Assembly: GCF_009371985.2 (NCBI RefSeq)
Contig: NZ_VIKU02000010.1
Coordinates: 1-64,000 of the forward strand
Length of the DNA: 64,000 nt
Direction: 5' to 3'
Source: Pelagihabitans pacificus
GTDB lineage: Bacteria > Bacteroidota > Bacteroidia > Flavobacteriales > Flavobacteriaceae
Within the stretch, counting starts at the first letter, position 1. Every line of letters starts with the position of its first letter. Below are positions 1 to 8,346 of this stretch, in pieces. A model generated the notes under the pieces. The model did no database searches, was not told the origin of the DNA, and saw only the letters and a list, made by a program, of their open reading frames with translations. The position numbers and the translations under genes were made by a program.

Positions 1-464
1 TTCAAAAAATGCTCTTTATCGAACTCGGTGAGTATGGTCACCATATCGGCTTTGGGATAAAGATAGTTCCAACAGAAGCTTTGTGCCCGGTTGTTATAGG
101 CAAGATGGTTGTTGTGTTCCGATACGATGACTTTAATGTTGTAAATTTTTCCTATTGGTATGGAAATATAACCATAAAGGTCTATATGAGAACTAAGGAT
201 ATCCGGACGATTGCTTTTTTTCCGATAAAATGACAAAAAGTTTGAGAAACCATTAATCAATTTTGATTTGAAAAGAGGATGCTTATGCAACCTAACCCGT
301 TCGATGGTATCGTTCAATTCATAGTGGTCGGGTCCCCAAAGTGAAATTATCCTTACCGAGTATCCCTTATCGGCCAGATAATTTGCAAGGATACTGATTA
401 CCCTTTGGGCGCCTCCCGCCTCCATGGAACCAGTTAAAAAGTCTATTTTCAAAATAGGGGTCAT
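1..464 (-). CDS. GT4 glycosyltransferase, C-terminus outside window
   Basis: Partial gene: the ATG is at 462-464 and the reading frame runs open to the window edge, giving about 154 N-terminal residues. The start reads MTPILKIDFLTGSMEAGGAQ, the glycine-rich N-terminal loop (GGAQRVISILANYL) typical of GT-B glycosyltransferases of family GT4. It is a clear paralogue of the gene at 3927-5009, sharing the blocks NRPDI..SHI, YNIKVI.SEH.NH and TILT.FD. It probably transfers a sugar from a nucleotide donor to the growing lipid-linked repeat unit at the inner face of the membrane. The donor and the linkage cannot be told from this part. Confidence 0.85.
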   Translation of the reverse strand, partial: MTPILKIDFLTGSMEAGGAQRVISILANYLADKGYSVRIISLWGPDHYELNDTIERVRLHKHPLFKSKLINGFSNFLSFYRKKSNRPDILSSHIDLYGYISIPIGKIYNIKVIVSEHNNHLAYNNRAQSFCWNYLYPKADMVTILTEFDKEHFL

Positions 465-883
465 AATTACGTTTTTCGGAAATTTACAGGTGATCTTTCT
501 ACTATAAAAATGTTTTTGTAGTGCTAAAGGCTTTTTTCCAATGCGTCCAAGCGAAACAATCAAGATTAGTTGCTTTCAGTGAAAACCTTATAGGTGTCAA
601 ACCGCTACTAGGTTTGTTGGTAGTAGTATTTCTTTTTGTTGTTTTCATAGCTGTTGATTCAAAGAGTGGTTTTTTTGATATAGAGGTAATTATAAAGATT
701 TAATTTAGTCCTATTTGGGGATTTCATAGCCGGTCATCAATTTTAATATCCTTTTGCTATTCCAGTCTTTCTTTAACAAACGCCTCACCACTAGTAAAAG
801 AGCTTTATAGAACAATGGCAATTCAGGAGTGAGTGCTTTGATCGGTCTGTTATGAAATCAGCGTTTTTTAATATGGACACGTA
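465..883. other. Intergenic stretch with an orphan reading frame
   Basis: About 420 bases separate the truncated glycosyltransferase and the asparagine synthase gene. No complete gene is convincing here. On the minus strand, 711-862 is open and reads like protein (charged and hydrophobic mix, ending LKLMTGYEIPK then TAG), but it lacks a start codon and follows a stop, so it may be the decayed 3' end of a gene. The remainder is AT-rich with no clear promoter or terminator. Confidence 0.4.
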
Positions 884-2731
884 TTATTTTAGTGCGAATC
901 TTGCATTATTTTTCAACCATTGTTTTAGGATGAGAAGCCTCCAAATTATAGGATAATTGTTCGCTTTTGCCGTCATATGCATATTGATGATTGATTTTAC
1001 TTCTTGTTGGTCTATAGAGGGGATTTGACGTAAACCCGTATCATTCAATTCTGATAAGACGTAATCTTTCAATTCGTTTCGAAACCATTCTTTAAAAGGC
1101 ATCGTAAATCCGGATTTGGGCCGCTCAAAAAAGGTCTTGGGTACATGGCGGTAAAGAACATCCTTTAATATCCGTTTTTGATTTCCCTTTTGAAATTTGA
1201 AATCGGTAGGTAACATTCGGGAAAATTCAATGATTCTATAATCCATCAAGGGAGACCTTATCTCCAAAGAGTACGCCATAGAAGCCCTGTCCACTTTTGT
1301 ATTAATATCCGAGTTTAAGTATGTTTTAATATCAAAATCAGAAACTCTTTCATAAATATTCTTGCAGGTGTGGTATAAATATTTGGCTTCAACTAAATTG
1401 GCAGTATCAGTATTACCGTTCGCCCATGTACTGTTAAGACCGGAAACGGTCGATAAATAGGCCAGATTTATATCTTTCATTCCCATGATACTTCCAATAA
1501 ATTGTAATTTGTAATAAGGAACTTTTTTTAACAGATATGCAAATGCCAATCGTATGCGAGAAGGTGCCCTAAATGCTTTTTCGATATACGACATCCAATT
1601 ATATCTGTGATATCCTATAAATGCTTCGTCCCCAGCATCGCCAGAGAGCGCAACCGTGACATGGTTTTTGGTGTATTTTGAAAGTAACATTGACGGGATG
1701 GCTGAAGCATCGGCAAACGGCTCGTCATAATAATAGCTGAAACTGTCGATTAAATTTAAACCCTCTCCGTAGTCACACTCAATAACATGATGTTCGGTAT
1801 TTAGATAATCGGCAACCTTACTCGCGAATTGACTCTCATCAAAGCCCTGTTTATTAAACTTAACCGAGAAAGTCTTTACCTTTTCCGCCGTCGTTTTTGT
1901 CGCCAAGGCTGTAACCAAAGAAGAGTCTATGCCACCGGATAAAAATACACCTACGGGAACGTCTGCAAAAAGCCTTAATTTGACAGAGTCGCTAATGAGC
2001 CTTTCGAGTTCTGTTTGTGCTTCTTCATATGTGCCAGGGAATGTAGAGGTAGCCTTATAGTCAATGTCCCAAAATCCATTTGACTCAAATTCTCCGGTTT
2101 TAATCCTGAATGTGAATACATGTCCCGCTCTTAGTTTTTTAACTTCATTGAAAATAGTAAAAGGATCCGGTACGTATCCCCAGGAAAGATACTGCGAAAT
2201 GGAATCTTTGGAGATACTAAGCTTGTCGTTGAATTGTTGAATACTCGAAACCTGACTGGCAAATTCAAAATTTTTACCCGCGTGATAGTAGTAAAAAGGT
2301 TTTTGACCGAGTCTGTCGCGAGCACCGAACAATATTTGTTGAGCCTGGTCAAAAATGACGAAGGCGAACATGCCATTTAGATGGCTCACACAGTCTTTTC
2401 CATATTCTAGATACGCTGCACAAATAACTTCTGTATCGCTAGTAGTTTTAAAGAGATATCCTTTTTGCTCCAGGATTTTCTTTAGATATCTGAAATTGTA
2501 GATTTCTCCATTAAAGACGATATGAATATTGTCATTGTAAGTAAATGGTTGATTGGATCGTTTATCTAAGTCAATGATGGAAAGACGGTTATGCCCCAAA
2601 ATTACCTGACCGTTGTCTAGCTCAAAAAGTTGGGACCCGGATTGATCAGGTCCCCTGAAAGCGATTCTTTCTAATTTTGATTTTACTTCCTCCGCGCTAT
2701 ATGGGATCGTAGTTCCGTAAATTCCACACAT
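884..2731 (-). CDS. asnB: Asparagine synthase (glutamine-hydrolysing), polysaccharide-locus type
   Basis: A 615-residue class II glutamine amidotransferase fused to an ATP-PPi synthetase domain. The protein starts MCGIYG, so Cys2 becomes the N-terminal nucleophile; the glutaminase domain covers about 1-200 and includes RGPDQSG and FNGEIYN. The synthetase domain has the PP-loop SGGIDSS at 265-271. Length is close to bacterial AsnB (550-630). Family knowledge: it moves glutamine nitrogen onto an ATP-activated carboxylate. Its place among glycosyltransferases and uronic-acid enzymes suggests it may amidate a sugar carboxylate rather than, or besides, aspartate; that is inference. The next gene upstream on the same strand is a GT4, 51 bases away. 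Confidence 0.93.
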   Translation of the reverse strand: MCGIYGTTIPYSAEEVKSKLERIAFRGPDQSGSQLFELDNGQVILGHNRLSIIDLDKRSNQPFTYNDNIHIVFNGEIYNFRYLKKILEQKGYLFKTTSDTEVICAAYLEYGKDCVSHLNGMFAFVIFDQAQQILFGARDRLGQKPFYYYHAGKNFEFASQVSSIQQFNDKLSISKDSISQYLSWGYVPDPFTIFNEVKKLRAGHVFTFRIKTGEFESNGFWDIDYKATSTFPGTYEEAQTELERLISDSVKLRLFADVPVGVFLSGGIDSSLVTALATKTTAEKVKTFSVKFNKQGFDESQFASKVADYLNTEHHVIECDYGEGLNLIDSFSYYYDEPFADASAIPSMLLSKYTKNHVTVALSGDAGDEAFIGYHRYNWMSYIEKAFRAPSRIRLAFAYLLKKVPYYKLQFIGSIMGMKDINLAYLSTVSGLNSTWANGNTDTANLVEAKYLYHTCKNIYERVSDFDIKTYLNSDINTKVDRASMAYSLEIRSPLMDYRIIEFSRMLPTDFKFQKGNQKRILKDVLYRHVPKTFFERPKSGFTMPFKEWFRNELKDYVLSELNDTGLRQIPSIDQQEVKSIINMHMTAKANNYPIIWRLLILKQWLKNNARFALK

Positions 2732-2782
2732 AAAGTACTTTTTTAAAGATTAAAGATTTTTCGGGGAAAATCATCATAACAA

Positions 2783-3901
2783 TCAATTTGTCATTTTTGA
2801 TGAAATTTCATTCATAAATCCAGGAATATTCCGATTTTTTAGAAAATCATCAAAAATTTGCCTACTGAAACCATCATCCCTTCTTAAACACTCTTTCAAG
2901 GCAGAAGCCAGAGATTTGATATCGTCGGGTTTGCATTTGACAACGCCTTCTATTTTATCAATTCCTCCAGCGCAAATCGTGCTCACCACATTTGAGTTTT
3001 GCGACATCATTTGCAATAAAACATTGGGAAAACCTTCTATTCTAGAAGATACTACACACGCTTTGGCCAGTCTAAAATATGGATAAACATTTTTCACATG
3101 ACCCAAGAGGACAACTCTTTCCTTCATATTGAGATCGTTAGCCAATTCTTCAAGCTTATTTCTTTCGGGGCCTTCTCCCAGAATCAATAGATTTAGATTT
3201 GGAAAATCAGACCGTATTTCATTAAGTGCTTTAATTAATACATCAAATCCTTTCAAAGAAATTAATCGCCCCGCAGTTACCAAAAAATCATGATTGTTAA
3301 TTTCAGGAATTTTTTCCATTTCCTTTTTTGCCATTTGGTCTACCATTGTAAGATTGATGGGATTATGCAATACGACAATCTTAACTTTTTTCTGAATCCA
3401 TGGAAGGGCCTGAATAAGTTGGGTTTTCATAAAATCGGTTTGGCAAATAACCAGATCTGCCTTGGAATACCCTAAATTATAGGAAGCCTTGTACATCTTT
3501 AATTTAAGACCTTTTAGTCTATGGAAGATAGAGGTTGATTCTCTGACCACTAAACGGGTTTTTTTTAAAAATCCAATTTTTTTCGTGAATCCGAGCAGTC
3601 CATTAATTAAAGTTTGTGAAGCTAGGATATGTACTATTTTATGTTGCCGAGAATATTTGATTAAAACAGAAATTAGGTTGATGTAGCCACGATATAGATT
3701 TTTAAAGGGAAGATATGTTATGGCACACCTTGTTTCCAAATTACCCCAAAGACCTGTATTTTTTTTCGTTAATATAATTATCGCGCAGCTTAAGCCATTA
3801 GCTGATAAATAGTCGGCTAGATTATATAAAAGCTGTTCCGATCCCCCTAAATAGTCCGAAGGTAGGACTATGAGCCAGTCAATATTACTTTTCTCTACCA
3901 T
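2783..3901 (-). CDS. GT4 glycosyltransferase
   Basis: A 372-residue GT-B fold glycosyltransferase. The N-terminal domain begins with a Rossmann strand (WLIVLPSDYLGGSEQLLYNLA). The C-terminal donor domain has VTAGRLISLKGFDVLIKAL and LLILGEGPERNKLEELA, typical of glycosyl transferases group 1. The usual EX7E donor-binding motif reads EGFPNVLLQ near residue 288, so the second Glu is replaced by Gln. The gene lies 25 bases after the next GT4 gene on the same strand and is presumably in one transcript with it. The specific sugar is unknown. Acts at the cytoplasmic face of the inner membrane by analogy. Confidence 0.88.
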   Translation of the reverse strand: MVEKSNIDWLIVLPSDYLGGSEQLLYNLADYLSANGLSCAIIILTKKNTGLWGNLETRCAITYLPFKNLYRGYINLISVLIKYSRQHKIVHILASQTLINGLLGFTKKIGFLKKTRLVVRESTSIFHRLKGLKLKMYKASYNLGYSKADLVICQTDFMKTQLIQALPWIQKKVKIVVLHNPINLTMVDQMAKKEMEKIPEINNHDFLVTAGRLISLKGFDVLIKALNEIRSDFPNLNLLILGEGPERNKLEELANDLNMKERVVLLGHVKNVYPYFRLAKACVVSSRIEGFPNVLLQMMSQNSNVVSTICAGGIDKIEGVVKCKPDDIKSLASALKECLRRDDGFSRQIFDDFLKNRNIPGFMNEISSKMTN

Positions 3902-3926
3902 TTAAAAGTGGTGCATGTCTAAAAAT

Positions 3927-5009
3927 TTAATTTTGCATGAGCAAAATGTCCTGAAAAAGATTGTTCCATTTCTGACCTACTCTCTCAATCGAGAACTTAT
4001 CCAATGCAGTAGAAGACCTTTCACGTAGGCCATTCCTTAAATTGTCATCCAATATTAATCTTTCTAATCCTTTCGCCATAGCGTCCTTATCCTGATCTGC
4101 TATTAAAAGCCCGGTAACGTTGTTCTCTAAAATTTCAGAAGGCCCCGATATACAATCGTAGGATATACAGGCCAGTCCTTGTGACAAGGCCTCCAAAAGC
4201 ACCATAGGCAAACCTTCATACCTTGATGAAAGAATAAAAATTTCAGCATTGGATAAGATTTCCTTAATATCACTTCTAAAACCGGTGAAAATCACTTGAT
4301 CATAAATTCCGTATTCGTTTGCCATGTTTTTTAAAATCTCCATGCCGTAATTGCCACCACCAACAATTTTCAACTTCCAATCCACATGATTTTTTAGTAC
4401 TCTAGAGGCTATTTCAATAAGATTGTCAAAACCTTTGTGCTCATATCTGTCGAGATTTCCAACTGCTACAATAACTTTTTCACGAATATTTGTGGGGCTT
4501 TTGCCTATGTCGAAAGAACAAGGATTTTCCATTACTACTACCTTTTTGTTTCTTGATTTAAAAAATGCCAAATCAAATTTTGTCAGAATCGTGATGGCAT
4601 CTGCATATTTGTACAAATTGTTCCACAAAAATTTCATCGGAAAATCTACATTCTGATGCAGGTGGTTCATATGCTCCGAGTTAATTACCTTGATGTTATA
4701 CATGCGGCCTACAGGAATAGATGTATACCCCATCAATCCTATATGGGAGTTTATGATATCCGGCCTATTCTTTGACTTGAAGTAAAACTTGAGTAAACTA
4801 AAAAAACCTCGTATGATGGCAGGTTTAATCAATCCTTTTTTGTGAAATCTAATTCGCTCAACGCGTGGGTCGAGTTCATAGGCGTCACCATCAATGAAAG
4901 TTATTATTCTAACGGTATGATTGTGCTCGGCAAAGTAATTGGCGACAATGCTCACTACTCTCTCAGCTCCACCGGCCTTTAATCTGCCGATCACAAAATC
5001 TATTTTCAT
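3927..5009 (-). CDS. GT4 glycosyltransferase
   Basis: A 360-residue GT-B glycosyltransferase with the N-terminal loop LKAGGAERVVSIVANYF and the C-terminal donor-site motif EGLPMVLLE (intact EX7E, near residue 264-272). The block VAVGNLDRYEHKGFDNLIEIA marks the linker into the second domain. Closely related to the truncated gene at 1-464, which suggests a tandem duplication with divergence of acceptor specificity. It begins 13 bases after the TupA-like gene, so the two are likely co-transcribed. Donor and linkage unknown. Confidence 0.9.
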   Translation of the reverse strand: MKIDFVIGRLKAGGAERVVSIVANYFAEHNHTVRIITFIDGDAYELDPRVERIRFHKKGLIKPAIIRGFFSLLKFYFKSKNRPDIINSHIGLMGYTSIPVGRMYNIKVINSEHMNHLHQNVDFPMKFLWNNLYKYADAITILTKFDLAFFKSRNKKVVVMENPCSFDIGKSPTNIREKVIVAVGNLDRYEHKGFDNLIEIASRVLKNHVDWKLKIVGGGNYGMEILKNMANEYGIYDQVIFTGFRSDIKEILSNAEIFILSSRYEGLPMVLLEALSQGLACISYDCISGPSEILENNVTGLLIADQDKDAMAKGLERLILDDNLRNGLRERSSTALDKFSIERVGQKWNNLFQDILLMQN

Positions 5010-5022
5010 TGCGAATGCTTTT

Positions 5023-5958
5023 CTAAGACTTAGAGAGAGTTAATTTTTGACCGAGTATCAAATCCCATTTTTTCGGTAAAATGGGTTGATACCCGCCATC
5101 GTGGTGAAAAGTCAATTCTCCAAAATAAATCTTACCGTCAACATCATACAGATCTACCCGTACATAGTCAAATCCCTTGGATAGTTCTTCTGAAAGTGCT
5201 ATCATCTTTTCTAATGTCTTCGGTTTGGGTACATCCTCTTCACTGGGATCGGTATATACGCCTCCCCCCTTGGGGGAAGACCATCGATAGGGTTCACGTT
5301 TCCAATCTTTAGAGTACCAATTTCTGTAATGATTTTTAGTGCCCCTGCCAATATCGACCTGTATCATCTCAACCTTTGCGTTGAAACAGTGAAGTTTATA
5401 ATCCAAAGGGATATCACCGTTCCTGTCCTGCAATAATTTTTCAACGATTATCCTGGGTTTTATATTCTTGTATTGCCATTCCTTAGATGCTTTGTAGTAA
5501 TTGGTTTTTAACCTTGCCTCAAGTTTCTTTTGAATTTCGGCCCAATTTGCCTTTGATTTTTCCTTTAGAATAATGCCGCCGCCACTATCATGGTTCGTTT
5601 TGATAATGAAGGGAACATCGGGGAGGTTCTCAGGCACTAAATCATTTACGTTTTTCGTATGAAAATATAAGGGAACCAAGTACTCACTCCCGATTCGGGA
5701 TGATACGTAATCGCGCACGGCATATTTATCGGCGCACTGTGTATGCAGCGGAGAACGGTCATTGATTTTCAGCCATTGAATTTTTTCATTTAAGGTTTTG
5801 GGATTTTTTAGATTTGGTTTCTGTCCGAAATTTTTTTTGTAGTTGATGGCAATATTGATGCTATCGGGTAAAAAAATATTCTTAAAATTGTGGTAACAAA
5901 AAATCAATATTTTACCCAGTTGTGTATGGTGGTAAATTCTTTTTAGGAGTCCTGTCAT
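5023..5958 (-). CDS. TupA-like ATP-grasp protein
   Basis: A 311-residue member of the TupA-like ATP-grasp family, recognised from LNEKIQWLKINDRSPLHTQCADKYAVRDYV, FIIKTNHDSGGG, DYKLHCFNAK and the metal-binding strand VRVDLYDVDGKIYFGELTFHHDGG close to the C-terminus. The family is named from the teichuronopeptide gene of an alkaliphilic Bacillus and is widespread in capsule and O-antigen loci. ATP-grasp enzymes activate a carboxylate as acyl phosphate and join it to an amine or thiol, so a role in joining amino acids to uronic acids is plausible, but the reaction is unproven for most members. No signal peptide is clear; likely cytoplasmic. Confidence 0.88.
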   Translation of the reverse strand: MTGLLKRIYHHTQLGKILIFCYHNFKNIFLPDSINIAINYKKNFGQKPNLKNPKTLNEKIQWLKINDRSPLHTQCADKYAVRDYVSSRIGSEYLVPLYFHTKNVNDLVPENLPDVPFIIKTNHDSGGGIILKEKSKANWAEIQKKLEARLKTNYYKASKEWQYKNIKPRIIVEKLLQDRNGDIPLDYKLHCFNAKVEMIQVDIGRGTKNHYRNWYSKDWKREPYRWSSPKGGGVYTDPSEEDVPKPKTLEKMIALSEELSKGFDYVRVDLYDVDGKIYFGELTFHHDGGYQPILPKKWDLILGQKLTLSKS

Positions 5959-5991
5959 TCTCTATTTGGTGTTTGAGATAAATAGTTTTAA

Positions 5992-7149
5992 TTACTCATG
6001 AAGAAAAATTTCATTAAGAGGTTTTTTCTCAATCACCTTTTTTTTGTCCTTGTTTAAGCGTAATTGTAGGTAAAGGAACATCGATATCAAAATATTAAAA
6101 TAGTTGGTAAAATATCCGTGCCCTACCATTAGGGCTATAGTTACAACGCAGGCGATGTAAAAATATTCTGGATGAGTTTTGAAAAGCAAGAGGCTTTTAA
6201 ACATCAAATAACCATAAAGACCTATAAGCAATAGGAAAGGAAAAATACCAGCTTCCCCTAGGGTCATCAAATAGGAGTTGTGCACCCCGGGTAGTCCCGC
6301 TTTTTTTATCTGTAGTTCTTTATAGCCGTTGCCAAGAATTGGTTTGTCGATAATCATATCGGTGTAGATAGCCCACGTCTCTGTCCTCGCATCTTTTTTT
6401 ATAGTTTTGGTTTGTACCTTATCGGAAATGAAAATACTTTCTAATGCTCGAAATCGCTCGGTATTTAGGGTTAGTTTGTTGGAAAAGATAAAAAATAAGG
6501 CCAATACGGCAAATCCAATAAGCGGAGTCTTAATATTGCTTTTATCCCTGTAAATGGCAACAATACTAATGATTAACCATATCACAATAAAAGTTCTCGA
6601 AAAAGTAAGTATCCCCGCCAAAGTAAAGAGTAGCTGGCCTGCTATTCGCAGCCATTTGGTTGTTATCACATAACTAAGGGCGTACCCTACCGAACATATA
6701 GTCCCAGCGAAATTGGGATTCAGATAAAAACCACTAAATCTACCGTACGTCGGATAGAAATTGGCATTGGCAAAAGGGAAAACTACCGCATTTATAACGA
6801 TACTGATAGCGCCGAGCAGTAGAATTATATAAATCTCAGTTTTGGTGGTCCTGTACAGAACTTCTCCGGCACATATGACGACGATTAAAAATTTAATAAA
6901 TTCCTTTAAAAATTCCGATACACCGGGTCCGGTAAAATGAATGCTACAGATAGTAAAATATAGAAGCCCTAACAAAATGAACGGGAAAAAAAGTTTATGT
7001 TTGTTTTTTACCAACAAGAAAAACACTAACAATAAGAACAAGGAAGCATAGCTGCTTAGAGAGCCATAACTCGCACCAAAATAAGCAAGAAAATAGCCTG
7101 GAAGATTCCAAAGAAATAACACTAGAATGGTAAGTCTAAGAATGTTCAT
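5992..7149 (-). CDS. wzy: O-antigen polymerase/ligase-like membrane protein (Wzy type)
   Basis: A 385-residue integral membrane protein with about ten to eleven hydrophobic segments and a longer extracytoplasmic loop between about 215 and 285. After that loop comes the motif HNSYLMTLGEAGIFPF near residue 288, characteristic of the Wzy_C/O-antigen ligase family. In a Wzx/Wzy pathway it would join repeat units on the periplasmic side. It sits 33 bases before the TupA-like gene, in the same direction, and 94 bases from a divergent ATP-grasp gene; that gap must hold promoters for both. Polymerase rather than ligase is inferred from the capsule context. Confidence 0.85.
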   Translation of the reverse strand: MNILRLTILVLFLWNLPGYFLAYFGASYGSLSSYASLFLLLVFFLLVKNKHKLFFPFILLGLLYFTICSIHFTGPGVSEFLKEFIKFLIVVICAGEVLYRTTKTEIYIILLLGAISIVINAVVFPFANANFYPTYGRFSGFYLNPNFAGTICSVGYALSYVITTKWLRIAGQLLFTLAGILTFSRTFIVIWLIISIVAIYRDKSNIKTPLIGFAVLALFFIFSNKLTLNTERFRALESIFISDKVQTKTIKKDARTETWAIYTDMIIDKPILGNGYKELQIKKAGLPGVHNSYLMTLGEAGIFPFLLLIGLYGYLMFKSLLLFKTHPEYFYIACVVTIALMVGHGYFTNYFNILISMFLYLQLRLNKDKKKVIEKKPLNEIFLHE

Positions 7150-7243
7150 TTATTCGTTCTTCTGCTAATCACTAATTTTTAAACCCAACCCAATGACCAA
7201 ATAGGAAAAGAGTCAAACACTTCAACAAAAAAGCTAGGTTCTC

Positions 7244-8314
7244 ATGAAAATATTATCCCTTTTACTTTACCTGTCCTTAAGGATTTATAAAAAAACAACT
7301 AGAATATCACACAATATTACATGGAAAAACAAAATAAAAAAACTAATAGCGGCAAAAGGGACCAAAAAACTGACTAACACTGAAATAGAAGAGATTCACT
7401 TGTATTTTAACGGTTATGACTTGCAAAATATCAGCACACAATGGCATCAGTTTTATTCAAATTGTAACGGGAAGTTTTCTGCTGCTTATCTTCCTGAAAA
7501 TATCTTCTATATCGAAATGGAACCAAGGCTTAACAGAGTTTCTTATTTTCCTTCCCTAACTGATAAGAATTTATTGGAAAAGCTGTTTCCCACTGTTCAG
7601 CAACCAGAGACTGTCGTTAAAAATATTAATGGTTGTTTTTATGGAAATGGTCAAGTAATTGAATTGGAAACAGCACTCTCGTTGTGTGATATTGGCAAAA
7701 GACTAATCATAAAACCCACTTTAGAGTCCGGTGGAGGTAAGAATGTCTCACTTTTCACCAGTGACAACGGAATCACCGATGCCGGTCAACGTCTAAAACA
7801 GCTTTTTGCTGAATACGGAAAAGACTTTATTGTACAAAAGGTAGTGCCACAACATGAGGTATTAAAGGCACTTAATCCTAGTTCCCTTAATACCCTCCGA
7901 ATAATGACCTATCTGGAAGATGGAGCGGTTCATATTCTATCTACGATCGTTCGTATTGGAAGAAAAGGTTCTTACACCGATAACGGCACCACCGGGGGGA
8001 TTTCATGTGGTATTCAAAACAACGGACAATTCAATGATGTGGGATATCAACTATCAGGCGATAGGTTTTACGAAACAGATAGTGGAATTAGGTTTAAGGA
8101 TATGAAACTGTCGTTCATGAAAAAGATTTCAAGTACAGTGGTCAAGTTGCATCATGAAGCCCCTTTTTTTAAACTTATTTCGTGGGATTTGGCCATTGAT
8201 GAATCTGAGCAAATAGTTCTTATTGAGTACAACGTAATGGGACAAGGGATAAACTCACATCAGCTAAACAATGGCCCCGTCCTAGCCCCTCTTTTAAAGA
8301 CGTTACGAACTTAA
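7244..8314 (+). CDS. Sugar-transfer associated ATP-grasp protein
   Basis: A 356-residue protein assigned to the ATP-grasp family found with sugar-transfer genes. Visible blocks are RLIIKPTLESGGGKNVSLF (the flexible glycine-rich ATP loop), FIVQKVVPQHEVLKALNPSSLNTLRIMTYL, the glycine-rich NGTTGGISCGI segment, and a C-terminal LISWDLAIDESEQIVLIEYNVMGQGIN with the acidic metal ligands. It is the only plus-strand gene within the minus-strand half of the locus, so it needs its own promoter in 7150-7243. It is of a different ATP-grasp family from the TupA-like gene nearby. The carboxylate and amine substrates are unknown. Confidence 0.82.
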   Translation: MKILSLLLYLSLRIYKKTTRISHNITWKNKIKKLIAAKGTKKLTNTEIEEIHLYFNGYDLQNISTQWHQFYSNCNGKFSAAYLPENIFYIEMEPRLNRVSYFPSLTDKNLLEKLFPTVQQPETVVKNINGCFYGNGQVIELETALSLCDIGKRLIIKPTLESGGGKNVSLFTSDNGITDAGQRLKQLFAEYGKDFIVQKVVPQHEVLKALNPSSLNTLRIMTYLEDGAVHILSTIVRIGRKGSYTDNGTTGGISCGIQNNGQFNDVGYQLSGDRFYETDSGIRFKDMKLSFMKKISSTVVKLHHEAPFFKLISWDLAIDESEQIVLIEYNVMGQGINSHQLNNGPVLAPLLKTLRT

Positions 8315-8346
8315 TTTCTCTCGACTCAGGATATAAGGTTGGGAGT

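Noticed and set aside
521-703. 60-codon plus-strand frame with a hydrophobic segment
   Set aside because: No ribosome-binding context or family likeness; the opposite strand is more AT-rich noise. Not listed as a gene.
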